From Chitinophagaceae bacterium (GTDB lineage Bacteria; Bacteroidota; Bacteroidia; Chitinophagales; Chitinophagaceae), in NCBI GenBank assembly GCA_016699815.1, contig CP065012.1:2294001-2358000 (forward strand): a DNA stretch of 64,000 nucleotides, in the 5' to 3' direction. The notes beneath the pieces were generated by a model. That model did no database searches and was not told the DNA's origin. It saw only the letters and a list, made by a program, of their open reading frames with translations. The translations under genes and the position numbers were made by a program. Positions 25,283 through 34,595 of this stretch are shown one piece after another (within the stretch, counting starts at the first letter, position 1; every line of letters begins with the position of its first letter).

Positions 25283-26656
25283 ATGAACCAGGAACAACCC
25301 ATTATAGTAGGCCTCGATATAGGCACTACTAAAATTGCAGCCATTGCCGGCCGTAAAAATGAATTCGGTAAATTGGAAATTTTAGGATTTGGCCGTGCCA
25401 ATAGCAGCGGTGTACAGCATGGTATGGTTTTGAACATTGAACAAACCATAAAATCTATTCAGCTGGCGCTGGAAAATTGTTATAAATCCAACCCCGAACT
25501 TGCAATAAATGAAGTGTATGTAGGCATTGCCGGACAGCATATCAAAAGCCTGCAAACCCGTGGCGATATTGTACGCCAGCAAAATGAAGAAGAAATTTGC
25601 CAGGAAGAAATAGACCGCCTCATTGCCGATCAGTACCGCACTTATATACCAGCCGGCGATCAGATTATTGACGTAATTCCACAGGAGTTTACCGTAGACA
25701 ATTTTCAAAATATACCCAACCCAATTGGTTATAGCGGGGTAAAAGTAGGCGCCAATTTCCACATTATTACTGGCGATAAAACGGCAATCCGAAATATTAA
25801 TCGTGCCGTTGAAAAATCAGGGTTAAAAACAAAAGACCTCATGTTACAGCCATTGGCATCTGCTGCTGCTGTAATGTGCGACCAGGACCTGGAGGCAGGC
25901 GTAGCCATTGTAGATATTGGTGGTGGTACAACAGACCTTGCCGTATTTTATGAAGGTATTTTAAAACACACTGCTGTAATTCCTTTTGGTGGCGAAAATA
26001 TTACCAATGATATAAAATCTGGTCTTGGGGTATTAAAAACGCAGGCCGAACAAATGAAAATTCAGTTTGGAAGCGCATTAAGTGATGAGGCAAGAACAAA
26101 TACATTTATCACAATTCCCGGCTTAAGGGGAATGGCTGCAAAAGAAATATCCGTTAAAAACCTTGCCAATATTATACAGGCAAGAATGAGTGAAATAATG
26201 GATTTTGTAAGCTATCACTTAAAACAGATTGGCCTCGATAACCGGATGCTGAACGGCGGTATCATTCTTACCGGTGGCGGATCACAGCTTAAACATTTAA
26301 TACAGCTTACCGAGTATGTTACCGGCATGAATGCACGAATAGGTTTCCCAAATGAACATTTATGCGGCGGCCATACCGAAGAGCTGACAAAACCCATGTA
26401 TAGCACCTGCATTGGTTTAATATTAAAAGGCTATAACGATTTTGAAAATAAAAACAAATCGTTTGAGAAAGAATATACCAAAATTTCTGTTGAAGATGAT
26501 GAAGAAACTGAAGTACATAGTGAAATGGAAATTGAAGCCGGTAATTTTTCAGAAGAAATACCAGCAAGAAAAAGAAATGGTTTAAAAAAATTCATGGACA
26601 GCTTTAAAAATAACCTGATAGAAATGTTTAAAGAAGAAGGAGATGCGCAACTGTAA
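25283..26656 (+). CDS. ftsA: Cell-division protein FtsA
   Basis: FtsA is the actin-like protein that tethers FtsZ filaments to the membrane and activates the divisome. It shows the phosphate-1 motif VGLDIGTTKIAAIAG, the SHS2/1C domain, IVDIGGGTTDLAVF (phosphate 2) and ILTGGGSQLKHL (adenosine motif). The C-terminus has a basic amphipathic helix (KKFMDSFKNNLIEMFKEEG), the expected membrane-targeting sequence. The frame is open from ATG 25241, but ATG 25283 (MNQEQPIIVGLDIG) is closer to the family start and gives 457 residues. Confidence 0.95.
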   Translation: MNQEQPIIVGLDIGTTKIAAIAGRKNEFGKLEILGFGRANSSGVQHGMVLNIEQTIKSIQLALENCYKSNPELAINEVYVGIAGQHIKSLQTRGDIVRQQNEEEICQEEIDRLIADQYRTYIPAGDQIIDVIPQEFTVDNFQNIPNPIGYSGVKVGANFHIITGDKTAIRNINRAVEKSGLKTKDLMLQPLASAAAVMCDQDLEAGVAIVDIGGGTTDLAVFYEGILKHTAVIPFGGENITNDIKSGLGVLKTQAEQMKIQFGSALSDEARTNTFITIPGLRGMAAKEISVKNLANIIQARMSEIMDFVSYHLKQIGLDNRMLNGGIILTGGGSQLKHLIQLTEYVTGMNARIGFPNEHLCGGHTEELTKPMYSTCIGLILKGYNDFENKNKSFEKEYTKISVEDDEETEVHSEMEIEAGNFSEEIPARKRNGLKKFMDSFKNNLIEMFKEEGDAQL

Positions 26657-26743
26657 TATTCCAGGTTTGTATCTTTTGAAAACAAAAAACCAATGTACCC
26701 CGAAAATTAAGAAACAATACTTACTAACTACAACTTACAAAAC

Positions 26744-28702
26744 ATGATTTTATTTGATTTGCCCAAAGAACAATCGTCAATCCTAAAAGTAATAGGTGTT
26801 GGCGGTGGTGGCGGCAATGCCGTTAACCACATGTACGCCCAAAATATTGACGGCGTTGATTTTATAATATGCAATACCGATGCGCAAGCCATTGCACAAA
26901 GCAAGGTGCCCAATAAAGTGCAGCTTGGGCCACACCTTACCCAGGGCCTTGGTGCAGGCGCCAACCCTGCAATTGGCCGTGAGGCAACGCAGGAAAGCCT
27001 CGATGAAATTAAGCGCATACTGGAAGTAAATACCAAAATGGCATTTATTACTGCAGGCATGGGTGGCGGAACCGGCACAGGCGGCGCACCAATTTTAGCC
27101 AAAGTATGTAAAGACCTTGGTATACTTACCGTAGGTATAGTTACTACGCCTTTTGCTTATGAAGGAAAGAAACGCATCATACAGGCAGAAGAAGGCATAC
27201 GGCAATTAAAAGATCATGTGGATACACTTTTGGTGATCAGCAACGATAAATTGCGCCACCAGTTTGGCAATTTAAAAATGAAGGAAGCTTTTGCAAAAGC
27301 AGACAATGTATTGGCTACTGCTGCAAAATGTATTACCGATGTAATCAATAGTACGGGGCAAATAAATGTTGACTTTGCGGATGTATGCACCGTAATGAAA
27401 AACGGCGGAGTGGCCATTTTGGGCAGCGCAGCCGCAGCCGGCGAAAACCGTGCACAGGAAGCTATCGAACAAGCGCTTGCATCACCCTTGCTCAACGATA
27501 ATGATATCCAGGGTGCAAGATGGATTTTGATTAACATCAATAGTGCCGAAGGCGATCATGAATTTACCATGGATGAAGTAGAAATTATCCAGCAATACCT
27601 CCTGAGCCATGCCGGTGAAGACACAGATGTAATTTTGGGCCTCGGTTATGACAACAGCCTCGAAGATAAAATTGGTATTACTTTAATAGCAACAGGTTTT
27701 GATCATAAAGATCCATTTCCAAAAGAAAGCAAACCGGCGACTAAAAATAAAGAAGAGGAAAAAATTGTAATGCAATTGAGTATGCCGGAAGCAAATAATC
27801 CTGCAAAACCGGTTGCAGAAACAAATGAAAAAATAGTTGACGAAGCAGCAATAGAGCAAGTGGAAAATGAAACGCTTATGGAAACAAAAAAAGTAGAAAT
27901 ACTTAAATTAGATTTTGCGGATGAAGACCCTTATATGCCAAAGCTTAAGGAAGAAACAACAGTAGATTTACCAGGTAAAAATACTGTGGATAAAAATGAA
28001 GATATAGAAAGTAGCGAGCCGCTGTTTTTTGAAATATCTTCGGCTTCTGATCAAATACCCATTGTGGAATTTGATTTTGAAAACCCTAATCCCAACCCTC
28101 TTACAAAACCAGCAACGGCGCCGCAAGACAATGGAGCCGAAGCCCCCGACAAGAAAAAAGAAAATTTTAATGATGCTAGCAGCACTGCAAAGCCCCTTTC
28201 GTCAGGAGCTTTCCTGGCAAAGCCTAAGCAAATTTATGCCGAGGAGTTGCCAAATGCAGACGTTGAATTATCCAAACCAAACGAGGAACCACTGCCAAAG
28301 CAAATTGAGCCAGCAGAAGACGAAACTGCAATGTTTGAAATGCAATTGGTAGTTAAAGATTCCAACAATGCGGCGGAGGAAGAGCCAATTGTACAACAAA
28401 CTCAGCCCATCATGAAGTCTGAAGTTGAGGAGCCTGCAATGCAGGACGAAACTGAAGAATTAAGGCGCCGGGCTATGGAACGCATTGCGAAGCTGCGTAA
28501 TTTGTCATTCAACATCAATGCAGCTGATCCTAATAATGAGTTTGAATCGGTGCCGGCTTACCTTCGCCGCAATATGGAACTGCATAATCAAATTGCAGAT
28601 GTGGAATCATTTTACAGTAATGTAACCGTAAAGACCGATGATAAAAACCAGGCCGAGCTCAGCACCATCAATACTTTTTTAGAAGGTAAAAAACCAGATT
28701 AA
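26744..28702 (+). CDS. ftsZ: Cell-division protein FtsZ with a very long C-terminal linker
   Basis: FtsZ is the tubulin-like GTPase that forms the Z-ring. The GTPase core (about residues 13-325) has VIGVGGGGGNAVNHM, CNTDAQAI, the tubulin signature GGGTGTG (107-113) and the T7 region. It is followed by a Glu/Pro/Lys-rich, low-complexity linker of about 270 residues and a conserved-looking C-terminal peptide VPAYLRRN (603-610), presumably the FtsA contact site. At 652 residues it is well above the E. coli length of 383. A GC-rich hairpin terminator follows 63 bases after the stop and ends the dcw transcript. Confidence 0.97.
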   Translation: MILFDLPKEQSSILKVIGVGGGGGNAVNHMYAQNIDGVDFIICNTDAQAIAQSKVPNKVQLGPHLTQGLGAGANPAIGREATQESLDEIKRILEVNTKMAFITAGMGGGTGTGGAPILAKVCKDLGILTVGIVTTPFAYEGKKRIIQAEEGIRQLKDHVDTLLVISNDKLRHQFGNLKMKEAFAKADNVLATAAKCITDVINSTGQINVDFADVCTVMKNGGVAILGSAAAAGENRAQEAIEQALASPLLNDNDIQGARWILININSAEGDHEFTMDEVEIIQQYLLSHAGEDTDVILGLGYDNSLEDKIGITLIATGFDHKDPFPKESKPATKNKEEEKIVMQLSMPEANNPAKPVAETNEKIVDEAAIEQVENETLMETKKVEILKLDFADEDPYMPKLKEETTVDLPGKNTVDKNEDIESSEPLFFEISSASDQIPIVEFDFENPNPNPLTKPATAPQDNGAEAPDKKKENFNDASSTAKPLSSGAFLAKPKQIYAEELPNADVELSKPNEEPLPKQIEPAEDETAMFEMQLVVKDSNNAAEEEPIVQQTQPIMKSEVEEPAMQDETEELRRRAMERIAKLRNLSFNINAADPNNEFESVPAYLRRNMELHNQIADVESFYSNVTVKTDDKNQAELSTINTFLEGKKPD

Positions 28703-28764
28703 TAGTAATGCAGCATAATAGCTGCATTTTACTTTTGTTGTGTTTGTATTTTATAGTTTGTATG

Positions 28765-28797
28765 TTGCCCCGGAAAATTTTTTTCGGGGCATTTTTA
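28765..28797 (+). terminator. Rho-independent terminator of the dcw cluster
   Basis: GCCCCG pairs with CGGGGC across an A/T-rich loop, followed by ATTTTT. It closes the 17-kb division and cell-wall gene run. Confidence 0.75.
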
Positions 28798-28932
28798 TTA
28801 GTTTAACGGCGTTTGGTCGTTGGCCTGCGCAATATTGAAAACATGTATTAATGAAAATTTAAAATTAAGGTCGTTGGCTAAAAAACAGGCAACGGCTTTA
28901 ATGCTTTATACCTGTGGCTGAGAAATGGCAAC

Positions 28933-29469
28933 TTATTGTTTTATAAGCGTAAATCTCAGCGGTAGCGTCATTTCTGTACCGCCTGTATCAAGTACATAAT
29001 AAGGTGTTCGTTGCTGCCATACATCCATGGTTATATCATTTGCGCTTAATGTTACCTCTACTACCCAATTTATTAATCCTCGATGATGATTTAAGTCTGA
29101 AAAAAGGCCATCGAGTTTTTGTGAATTACAGATATATTTAGAGAGGCTAAAATTTGTAATACTATTCATATAACTCCAACTGTCCGAAGTTGGGAGAAAC
29201 CGGTTGGCATAGTTACTCATTATAATATTATTGCCTTGCTTATATTCAACCCATCCCCATAATTCATCATCAATATTATTGTATACAGGTTCATAAGTTC
29301 TTACCGGTTTTAAATAAATGCGTATGGTATCGGCACCGGATACATTCATCCACTCTCCCTCGTATTGCTGCAGGGTATTGCAGGTATCGTATTCAAGTGG
29401 ATGCTGTGCATAAGCTGTAGCAGATGCGGCTGCTAAAAATATAATTAAAAAGTATTTTTGGGTTTTCAT
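28933..29469 (-). CDS. Secreted protein, DUF6705-like
   Basis: This is a 178-residue protein with a clear signal peptide (residues 1-21, MKTQKYFLIIFLAAASATAYA-Q pattern). The mature start reads LQQYEGEWMNVSGADTIRIYLKP, similar to what I remember of the DUF6705 family of small Bacteroidota secreted proteins, followed by beta-rich sequence ending TLPLRFTLIKQ. The function of that family is not known to me. It stands alone on the minus strand, convergent with ftsZ. Confidence 0.65.
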   Translation of the reverse strand: MKTQKYFLIIFLAAASATAYAQHPLEYDTCNTLQQYEGEWMNVSGADTIRIYLKPVRTYEPVYNNIDDELWGWVEYKQGNNIIMSNYANRFLPTSDSWSYMNSITNFSLSKYICNSQKLDGLFSDLNHHRGLINWVVEVTLSANDITMDVWQQRTPYYVLDTGGTEMTLPLRFTLIKQ

Positions 29470-29487
29470 TTTTTTGTTTTTATATCG

Positions 29488-29613
29488 TTATTGATAAGGG
29501 TCTGTTAAAAGGCTCCCAAAAGGGCTTAGGGTAGCAGGGTTCCAGTTAGTACAATTTTCATTGCTTTGGTAAAGGCTAATGGCATTTTCGGCATTTTTGT
29601 CTTTTAGCAAATT
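29488..29613 (-). pseudogene. Short protein-like remnant without a start
   Basis: A 41-codon open stretch upstream of the DUF6705-like gene reads like real protein (LLKDKNAENAISLYQSNENC, then WNPATLSPFGSLLTDPYQ). It has no ATG, and a stop codon lies directly upstream. A TTG at 29610 is the only possible start. It could be the 3' end of a decayed gene. No family recognised. Confidence 0.25.
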
Positions 29614-29680
29614 TTAAAACTATACACATAAAAATTCCTTCTGCATAAGTTATCAGCCCAGGCAGATAAATTTACCCAAT

Positions 29681-30235
29681 TCAATTTTTCTTTACATACT
29701 TAGTTAATATTACAATAGTTTGTTCGTTTATTTTGCCTTCAATTTGATCTGTATTACCGGGCACCAACCTTATTTTTTTTACAACAACTCCTTTTGCTGC
29801 GCTAAAACTGGTTCCTTTTACATTAAGCGCTTGTGTGAGTACTACAGTATCTCCATTACTCAATGCATTTCCAAACGCATCTTTATGTACTTCGGCCTGT
29901 TCAAATATGCTCAGTGCAATTTGTACCACACGCTCATTTAATTCAACGGAGTTCAGGGTTTCATTGGCCCAATCCTGCTCTTTGCATAAAAATAATAGCC
30001 GGTAACTAAGGGCTTGTACAGCAGCTTGCGGGCTCCAAATGCTCCCCTCCAGGCAGCGCCAATATTCGCCTTTTTCTTCCTGCATAATTTTTTGCTCACA
30101 TTCGGCGCAAAGCGCCACGCAATTTGCAGCATCCTCATTACCGGCTATTACAGGGTAACTTGTGCAAGCCGCATGGTTATTGCATAATTCGCATAGTTCG
30201 CCGTTTCTTTGAAGGAGTTCTTTTGCTAATTGCAT
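29681..30235 (-). CDS. PhnA/YjdM-like protein
   Basis: This 184-residue protein has an N-terminal zinc-binding region with Cys pairs (CELCNNHAAC; CVALCAECEQK, about residues 13-52). A C-terminal PhnA-type SH3-like domain follows (DAFGNALSNGDTVVLTQALNVKG, then KGVVVKKIRLV and TKYVKKN). This arrangement is that of the YjdM/PhnA family, whose name comes from the phosphonate locus but whose biochemical role is unsettled. The frame extends upstream to 30313, but ATG 30235 (MQLAKELLQRNGELCELC) gives the usual family start. No phn genes are nearby. Confidence 0.8.
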   Translation of the reverse strand: MQLAKELLQRNGELCELCNNHAACTSYPVIAGNEDAANCVALCAECEQKIMQEEKGEYWRCLEGSIWSPQAAVQALSYRLLFLCKEQDWANETLNSVELNERVVQIALSIFEQAEVHKDAFGNALSNGDTVVLTQALNVKGTSFSAAKGVVVKKIRLVPGNTDQIEGKINEQTIVILTKYVKKN

Positions 30236-30430
30236 TATTGAAAGTTTAAAAAGTTTGTATGAAAGTAAACTATTTTTAGATTTTGGTAAAAATGCAATTT
30301 CTCTGAGTTTCAAATAATGTATACTTAAGGATGAGAATATTTATTTAACAGTAATTCTTTTGTGAGGATAAAAGGCCATTAATAAAGCAGAATTATTTTA
30401 GTTTATTAGGAACAATCACCAGCCGGTAAA

Positions 30431-30852
30431 TTATTGCGTTACTTCCAATACTACACTGTAAGCAACAGGCTGTGGCATATCAATATTTGGATAGGGAAGA
30501 ACTTTCACTAACCTGATAGTGTAACCATTTAATAAGGTATCGTTTGCAGGGGATGAAGTAGTATGATTAGCTTCTGTAGATAAAGAGAAACTTTGGTATG
30601 AAAGTTCTCCTGTTTTTATGCTTAATTGAACTGCTGTATAACCTGCCGAGGTATGCATTGCTCCTTCCGGGCACCTGCAATCGGAGATAAGTGAATCAAA
30701 GCAAATAACAGGAAATGCTGCTGCTGATATCGGGTACACTTACTCATTTCCAATATTATTTTTTGCGCCTCACTATTGTTTTCCTTTTTGCAACTTCCCA
30801 AAATAATTATAGTAATAATTGTTACTATGGCTAAATGAATATATTTTTTCAT
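30431..30852 (-). pseudogene. Lipoprotein gene broken by a frameshift
   Basis: The 5' part from ATG 30852 encodes a lipoprotein signal (MKKYIHLAIVTIITII, lipobox ILGS-C) and a short KKENNSEAQKIILEM stretch. The frame then leaves the conserved sequence near 30738-30745. One frame over, VYPISAAAFPVICFDS is followed by ISDCRCPEGA, and the protein continues to a stop at 30431. That part resembles the SRCPxGxxC-type domain of small Bacteroidota lipoproteins, though the second Cys and Trp are not kept (MHTSAGY). One added base would join both parts into about 140 residues. It may be a decayed gene or a sequencing error. Confidence 0.5.
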
Positions 30853-30901
30853 GATTTTTTTCGATCGGATGCAACAGTAACTGATAATATGAATAAGATG
30901 C

Positions 30902-31090
30902 TTATGTAACCAGGTCAATAAAAATAAAGAATAGCTGAAAACCCCTTTCTGAAATATTTACTATTTTGAAATCTTGGCCTACAGTATTAATGACAACTTG
31001 TTGAAAAAAAATATTTCTAAATCGGGCATTATCTTCAACAACTGAGATTTTTACTTTTTGTAAAAAATTTCGCCGTTGGATAAAAGTCAA
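30902..31090 (-). pseudogene. Remnant of a response-regulator receiver domain
   Basis: Sixty-two codons from a TTG read KVKISVVEDNARFRN, which resembles the first strand and acidic pair (VVEDN) of a NarL/LuxR-type receiver domain. QDFKIVNISERG follows, like the second strand region. After about 50 residues the similarity stops and the frame ends, without the phospho-acceptor Asp or a DNA-binding domain. I read it as a 5' fragment of a lost regulator gene. Confidence 0.35.
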
Positions 31091-31109
31091 TTAACGCCGT
31101 CAAAACCCT

Positions 31110-33272
31110 TTAGGGCTTTATCACATAATTATCCGGCGTTTTGCCGCCCATTAAATTTTCTATAAAATAATCCCAGCGGCGGCGCATGGCATAGTAGCTG
31201 TCACGGCCATAACCATGGCGTGCATTGGGTATAATAAGCATGTCGAAACTTTTATTTGCCTTTATTAAGGCATCGGCTACCAAATAAGTATTGTATGGCG
31301 GCACATTATCATCCATACCTCCATGTATCAATAAAAGTTTTCCTTTTAAATTTTTGGCATACACCTGGTTGGCCTGCTCGCTGTAATTGGAATTTCCCGA
31401 ACTGTCTTTTACCAGTAAACCAATATACCGTTCGCCCCAGTCGTCTTCATAGTTGCGGTTATCATGGTTGCCCGATTCTGCAATGCCTACTTTATAAAAT
31501 TCCGGATATTGAAACATTGCCGAAGCCGTGGCAAAACCACCACCTGAATGGCCCCAAACACCTACATGGTCCAAATCCAAAAAGGTATATTTTTTTTGTA
31601 ATTGTTTAATGCCGGCAATCTGGTCGGGTAGGGTATTAATTGCCATATCGCCATAGCAGGCATCATGAAATGCTTTGGAGCGGTAAGGGTTGCAACTGCC
31701 TTCAATTTGCACTACAATAAAACCCAGTTGGGCTAAGGCATTACAATCGCTGCGGCTTGCGCTAAAACCCCAGTAGCCAATAGTTCCTCCTTGCGGCCCG
31801 GGATAAATATTATTGATTACAGGGTATTTTTTTGTTGCATCAATATTGGGTGGTAAATATAAAAGGCCATATAAATCAAATGCGTTATTTGCTGAGCGAA
31901 ACGTAAATGGTATTGGCGCCTGCCAGCCACTGGCAAGCAATTGAGAAATATCCGCCGTTTCCAAATCCATCAACTTTTTGCCTTTTGCATCGCTTAAAAT
32001 AATTTGCGGCGCTGTATTTGGCGAGGAGTAAGTATCAATAAAATATTTATTATCAGGCGAACGAATAATGCTGTGGTTGCCATCTGCAGGCGTTAACCTT
32101 TTTAGGTTTTTACCATTAAAATTTATGCTGTAATAGTTTTTGTAATAAGGATTGCTGCCGCTACCACATGCCTCAAATAAAATAGTGCGTTTTTCTTCAT
32201 CCACATCTATTACCCTGGTAATGGTAAAGCTGCCATTGGTAATTTGGTTTTTTAAATGCCCGGTTGTTAAATCGTATAAATATAAATGGCCAAAATTATT
32301 TCGTTCAGAATACCAGATAAATTCATTGCTTGCCGGTAAAAATTTCCAGTTTACATCTCCCTGGCCCGATTCATATTGTGTAGGCACCGTTTCTTCAAAA
32401 ACATCCCTTACATCTCCGGTTAAAGCATTGGCAACTCTCAGGTTGCTTTTTTTATGGTCTCGGCTTACCGATACAAAAGCTACCTGACTGCCATCTTTGC
32501 TCCAGTAAGTATCGGACAAACTGCCGTTGCAGGCAATATCGTCGCATAATGTGCTGCGCCTTGCATCGGCAGGCATTTTAAAACGAATTAATTTTGAATT
32601 TTCAATATCTATTACCACACGGTTAATCATGATGATGGCAGAATCTCCTGGCAATGGATATTTCCATTGTTCCAATTCGGGAGCGCCAACCGTAGTTTTT
32701 ACCAGGTACATATCTTTTACATGGCGCTGGTCTTGCTGAAAGGTTGCAATTTTTTTTGAATCGGGCGACCAAAGCAGTATGGGTTTTTCTGAGTGCGTCC
32801 ATCCGGCATTATTGGTAGCATAGCCATAATCTTTTGTACCGTCAAAGCTAAGTTGTTTTTCTGCATTGGTTTTTACATCTTTTACCCAAAGGTTCCAGTT
32901 GCGGATAAAAGCTGCCTTAGTTTTATCGGGAGAAAGCACTTCAAAGCCGCCCTGCCATACCGGTGCTGAGGCTTTGGGCTCTGTTTTTCCGGGAAATAAT
33001 GCTGCATAGGTAGCTGCGGTTTGACGTGTTTTTTTCTTTGGGTTTATTAAAACATATTCTTTATCTTTTTGCGTTTGTATTTTATACCAAAAGCCACCAT
33101 CATCGAGCCAGTTGGGCTGTACAGAAGTTTTAAAAACCAGTTTACTGGTTTTGGCTCCCAGCATTTTTACGGCATTATCATAGTCGGCAGTTGTAAAAGT
33201 TTTGCCGCTAAATTGTGCATGGGCATTAAGTATTAAAAAAATACTTGTGGTAAAAAACAGAATTTTTTTCAT
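31110..33272 (-). CDS. S9 family peptidase, dipeptidyl-peptidase IV type
   Basis: The exported serine peptidase is predicted to release N-terminal dipeptides (Xaa-Pro type) in the periplasm. Residues 1-19 form a signal peptide (MKKILFFTTSIFLILNAHA-Q). A DPP-IV N-terminal beta-propeller domain (about 90-440) is followed by an alpha/beta hydrolase domain. Its triad is visible: Ser576 in VWGHSGGGFA, Asp654 in HGGMDDNVPP and His686 in NARHGYG. The 720-residue length is normal. It is a single gene with no obvious partner. Confidence 0.92.
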   Translation of the reverse strand: MKKILFFTTSIFLILNAHAQFSGKTFTTADYDNAVKMLGAKTSKLVFKTSVQPNWLDDGGFWYKIQTQKDKEYVLINPKKKTRQTAATYAALFPGKTEPKASAPVWQGGFEVLSPDKTKAAFIRNWNLWVKDVKTNAEKQLSFDGTKDYGYATNNAGWTHSEKPILLWSPDSKKIATFQQDQRHVKDMYLVKTTVGAPELEQWKYPLPGDSAIIMINRVVIDIENSKLIRFKMPADARRSTLCDDIACNGSLSDTYWSKDGSQVAFVSVSRDHKKSNLRVANALTGDVRDVFEETVPTQYESGQGDVNWKFLPASNEFIWYSERNNFGHLYLYDLTTGHLKNQITNGSFTITRVIDVDEEKRTILFEACGSGSNPYYKNYYSINFNGKNLKRLTPADGNHSIIRSPDNKYFIDTYSSPNTAPQIILSDAKGKKLMDLETADISQLLASGWQAPIPFTFRSANNAFDLYGLLYLPPNIDATKKYPVINNIYPGPQGGTIGYWGFSASRSDCNALAQLGFIVVQIEGSCNPYRSKAFHDACYGDMAINTLPDQIAGIKQLQKKYTFLDLDHVGVWGHSGGGFATASAMFQYPEFYKVGIAESGNHDNRNYEDDWGERYIGLLVKDSSGNSNYSEQANQVYAKNLKGKLLLIHGGMDDNVPPYNTYLVADALIKANKSFDMLIIPNARHGYGRDSYYAMRRRWDYFIENLMGGKTPDNYVIKP

Positions 33273-33326
33273 ATTATAAAATTCAGCATTGAAATAATTT
33301 TAGATACAGAGGAGAAATATTTTGGT

Positions 33327-34397
33327 TTAAATGCGGTAACACACAGCATTTATATTCATGCCGGCGCCTACCGATGCAAATATTACCACATCACCTGCAT
33401 TAAGTTGATGGCTGTCGAGTTTGTTTTTTCGAACCATATCCAGTAAAGTAGGAATGGTAGCCACAGAACTGTTGCCCAATTTGTGTATGTTCATGGGCAT
33501 AATGCCTTCGGGCATTGTTTTGCTACCATATAATTTATAAAAACCTTTTACAATTCCTTCATCCATTTTTTCATTGGCCTGGTGAATAAATATTTTTTTT
33601 AGGTCGGTAATTGCCACGCCTGCTTTGTCGAGGCAGTCTTTCATTGCCATAGGCACATATTTCATGGCATATTCATACACTTTTCGCCCTTTCATTTTTA
33701 TGTAGCGAACCCTTGGGTCGCTTTCGGGATAATTAGATTTGCCCAAAAATAAATAATATGCTTCTTCGTTACAATGTGCCTGCACGGCAGTTGATAAAAT
33801 CCCTGGTCCGTTTTCATCCGAGCTTTTCCATTCCAATACACAGGCCCCGGCGCCATCGGCAAAAATCATGCTGTCCCTGTCGTACGTATCCAGCACACGG
33901 CTAAGCGCTTCGGTGCCTATCACCAGGCATTTTTTGGCAACACCTCCTTTAAAAAAAGCATCGGCTTGTATAAGGCCCTGTACCCATCCCGGGCAGCCAA
34001 ATAAAAGATCGTAAGGGATGCAATTGGGGTTATTAATTTTAAGATCGTGTTTTACCCTCGATGCAAGCGCCGGTAGTACATCGGTTTGAATAGTATGTTT
34101 AAGTACATTACCAAAGTTGTGGGCCACAATTATCTGATCAATAGTTTCAGGGTTGCAGTGGGCATCTTCAAGTGCAGCTTTTGCAACAATAGTTGCCATA
34201 TCGGAGGTATTGATGCCGGCATCAATATATCTTCTTTCCTGTATGCCGGTAATCTGCTCAAACTTTTCCACTACTTCAAGCGGATCGGTATCAATTTTTA
34301 CATGGTCTTCGGCATAAAAACTATGTATGGCAAAATCCTGGTTAGTTTTAATATTACTGGGAATATAACTCCCTGTGCCTGTAATTACAGATCTCAT
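33327..34397 (-). CDS. 3-oxoacyl-ACP synthase III family protein
   Basis: This thiolase-fold condensing enzyme primes fatty-acid or related chain synthesis from an acyl-CoA and malonyl-ACP. It has 356 residues with an intact triad: Cys135 in LLFGCPGWVQ, His272 in IFIHQANEK and Asn309 in HKLGNSSVATIP, plus GAGACVLEW and the C-terminal GAGMNINAVCYRI. It is a FabH-like enzyme, but without fab neighbours it could be a second copy with a specialised substrate. It lies between the peptidase gene and a divergent DUF6263-like gene. Confidence 0.88.
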   Translation of the reverse strand: MRSVITGTGSYIPSNIKTNQDFAIHSFYAEDHVKIDTDPLEVVEKFEQITGIQERRYIDAGINTSDMATIVAKAALEDAHCNPETIDQIIVAHNFGNVLKHTIQTDVLPALASRVKHDLKINNPNCIPYDLLFGCPGWVQGLIQADAFFKGGVAKKCLVIGTEALSRVLDTYDRDSMIFADGAGACVLEWKSSDENGPGILSTAVQAHCNEEAYYLFLGKSNYPESDPRVRYIKMKGRKVYEYAMKYVPMAMKDCLDKAGVAITDLKKIFIHQANEKMDEGIVKGFYKLYGSKTMPEGIMPMNIHKLGNSSVATIPTLLDMVRKNKLDSHQLNAGDVVIFASVGAGMNINAVCYRI

Positions 34398-34562
34398 TTA
34401 TGGTGTATTAATAGTGAACAAACAGGCAAGAACCAGCTTTTTTAAAATAAGGCTGTTTAAAATTAGCCGATAATTGTGAAAATATGGAAAAAATACCTGT
34501 TTTTCCCGTTTTTTTACAGAAACACTAACAATTTTCAAAATGATTTGTATTGCCGGAATACC

Positions 34563-34570
34563 TATTTTTG
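34563..34570 (+). promoter_or_regulatory. Bacteroidota -7 element (TATTTTTG)
   Basis: This is an exact TAnnTTTG match 25 bases before the ATG of the DUF6263-like gene. A TTTG at 34544-34547 could be the -33 element, though the spacing of 15 bases is short. Confidence 0.5.
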
Positions 34571-34595
34571 TTGCTCAAATTTTTAACCATTAAAT

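Noticed and set aside
24898..25449. 183-codon minus-strand frame across ftsQ and ftsA
   Set aside because: It is antisense to the low-complexity ftsQ tail and the start of ftsA; its Cys/Phe/Trp-rich composition is not protein-like.
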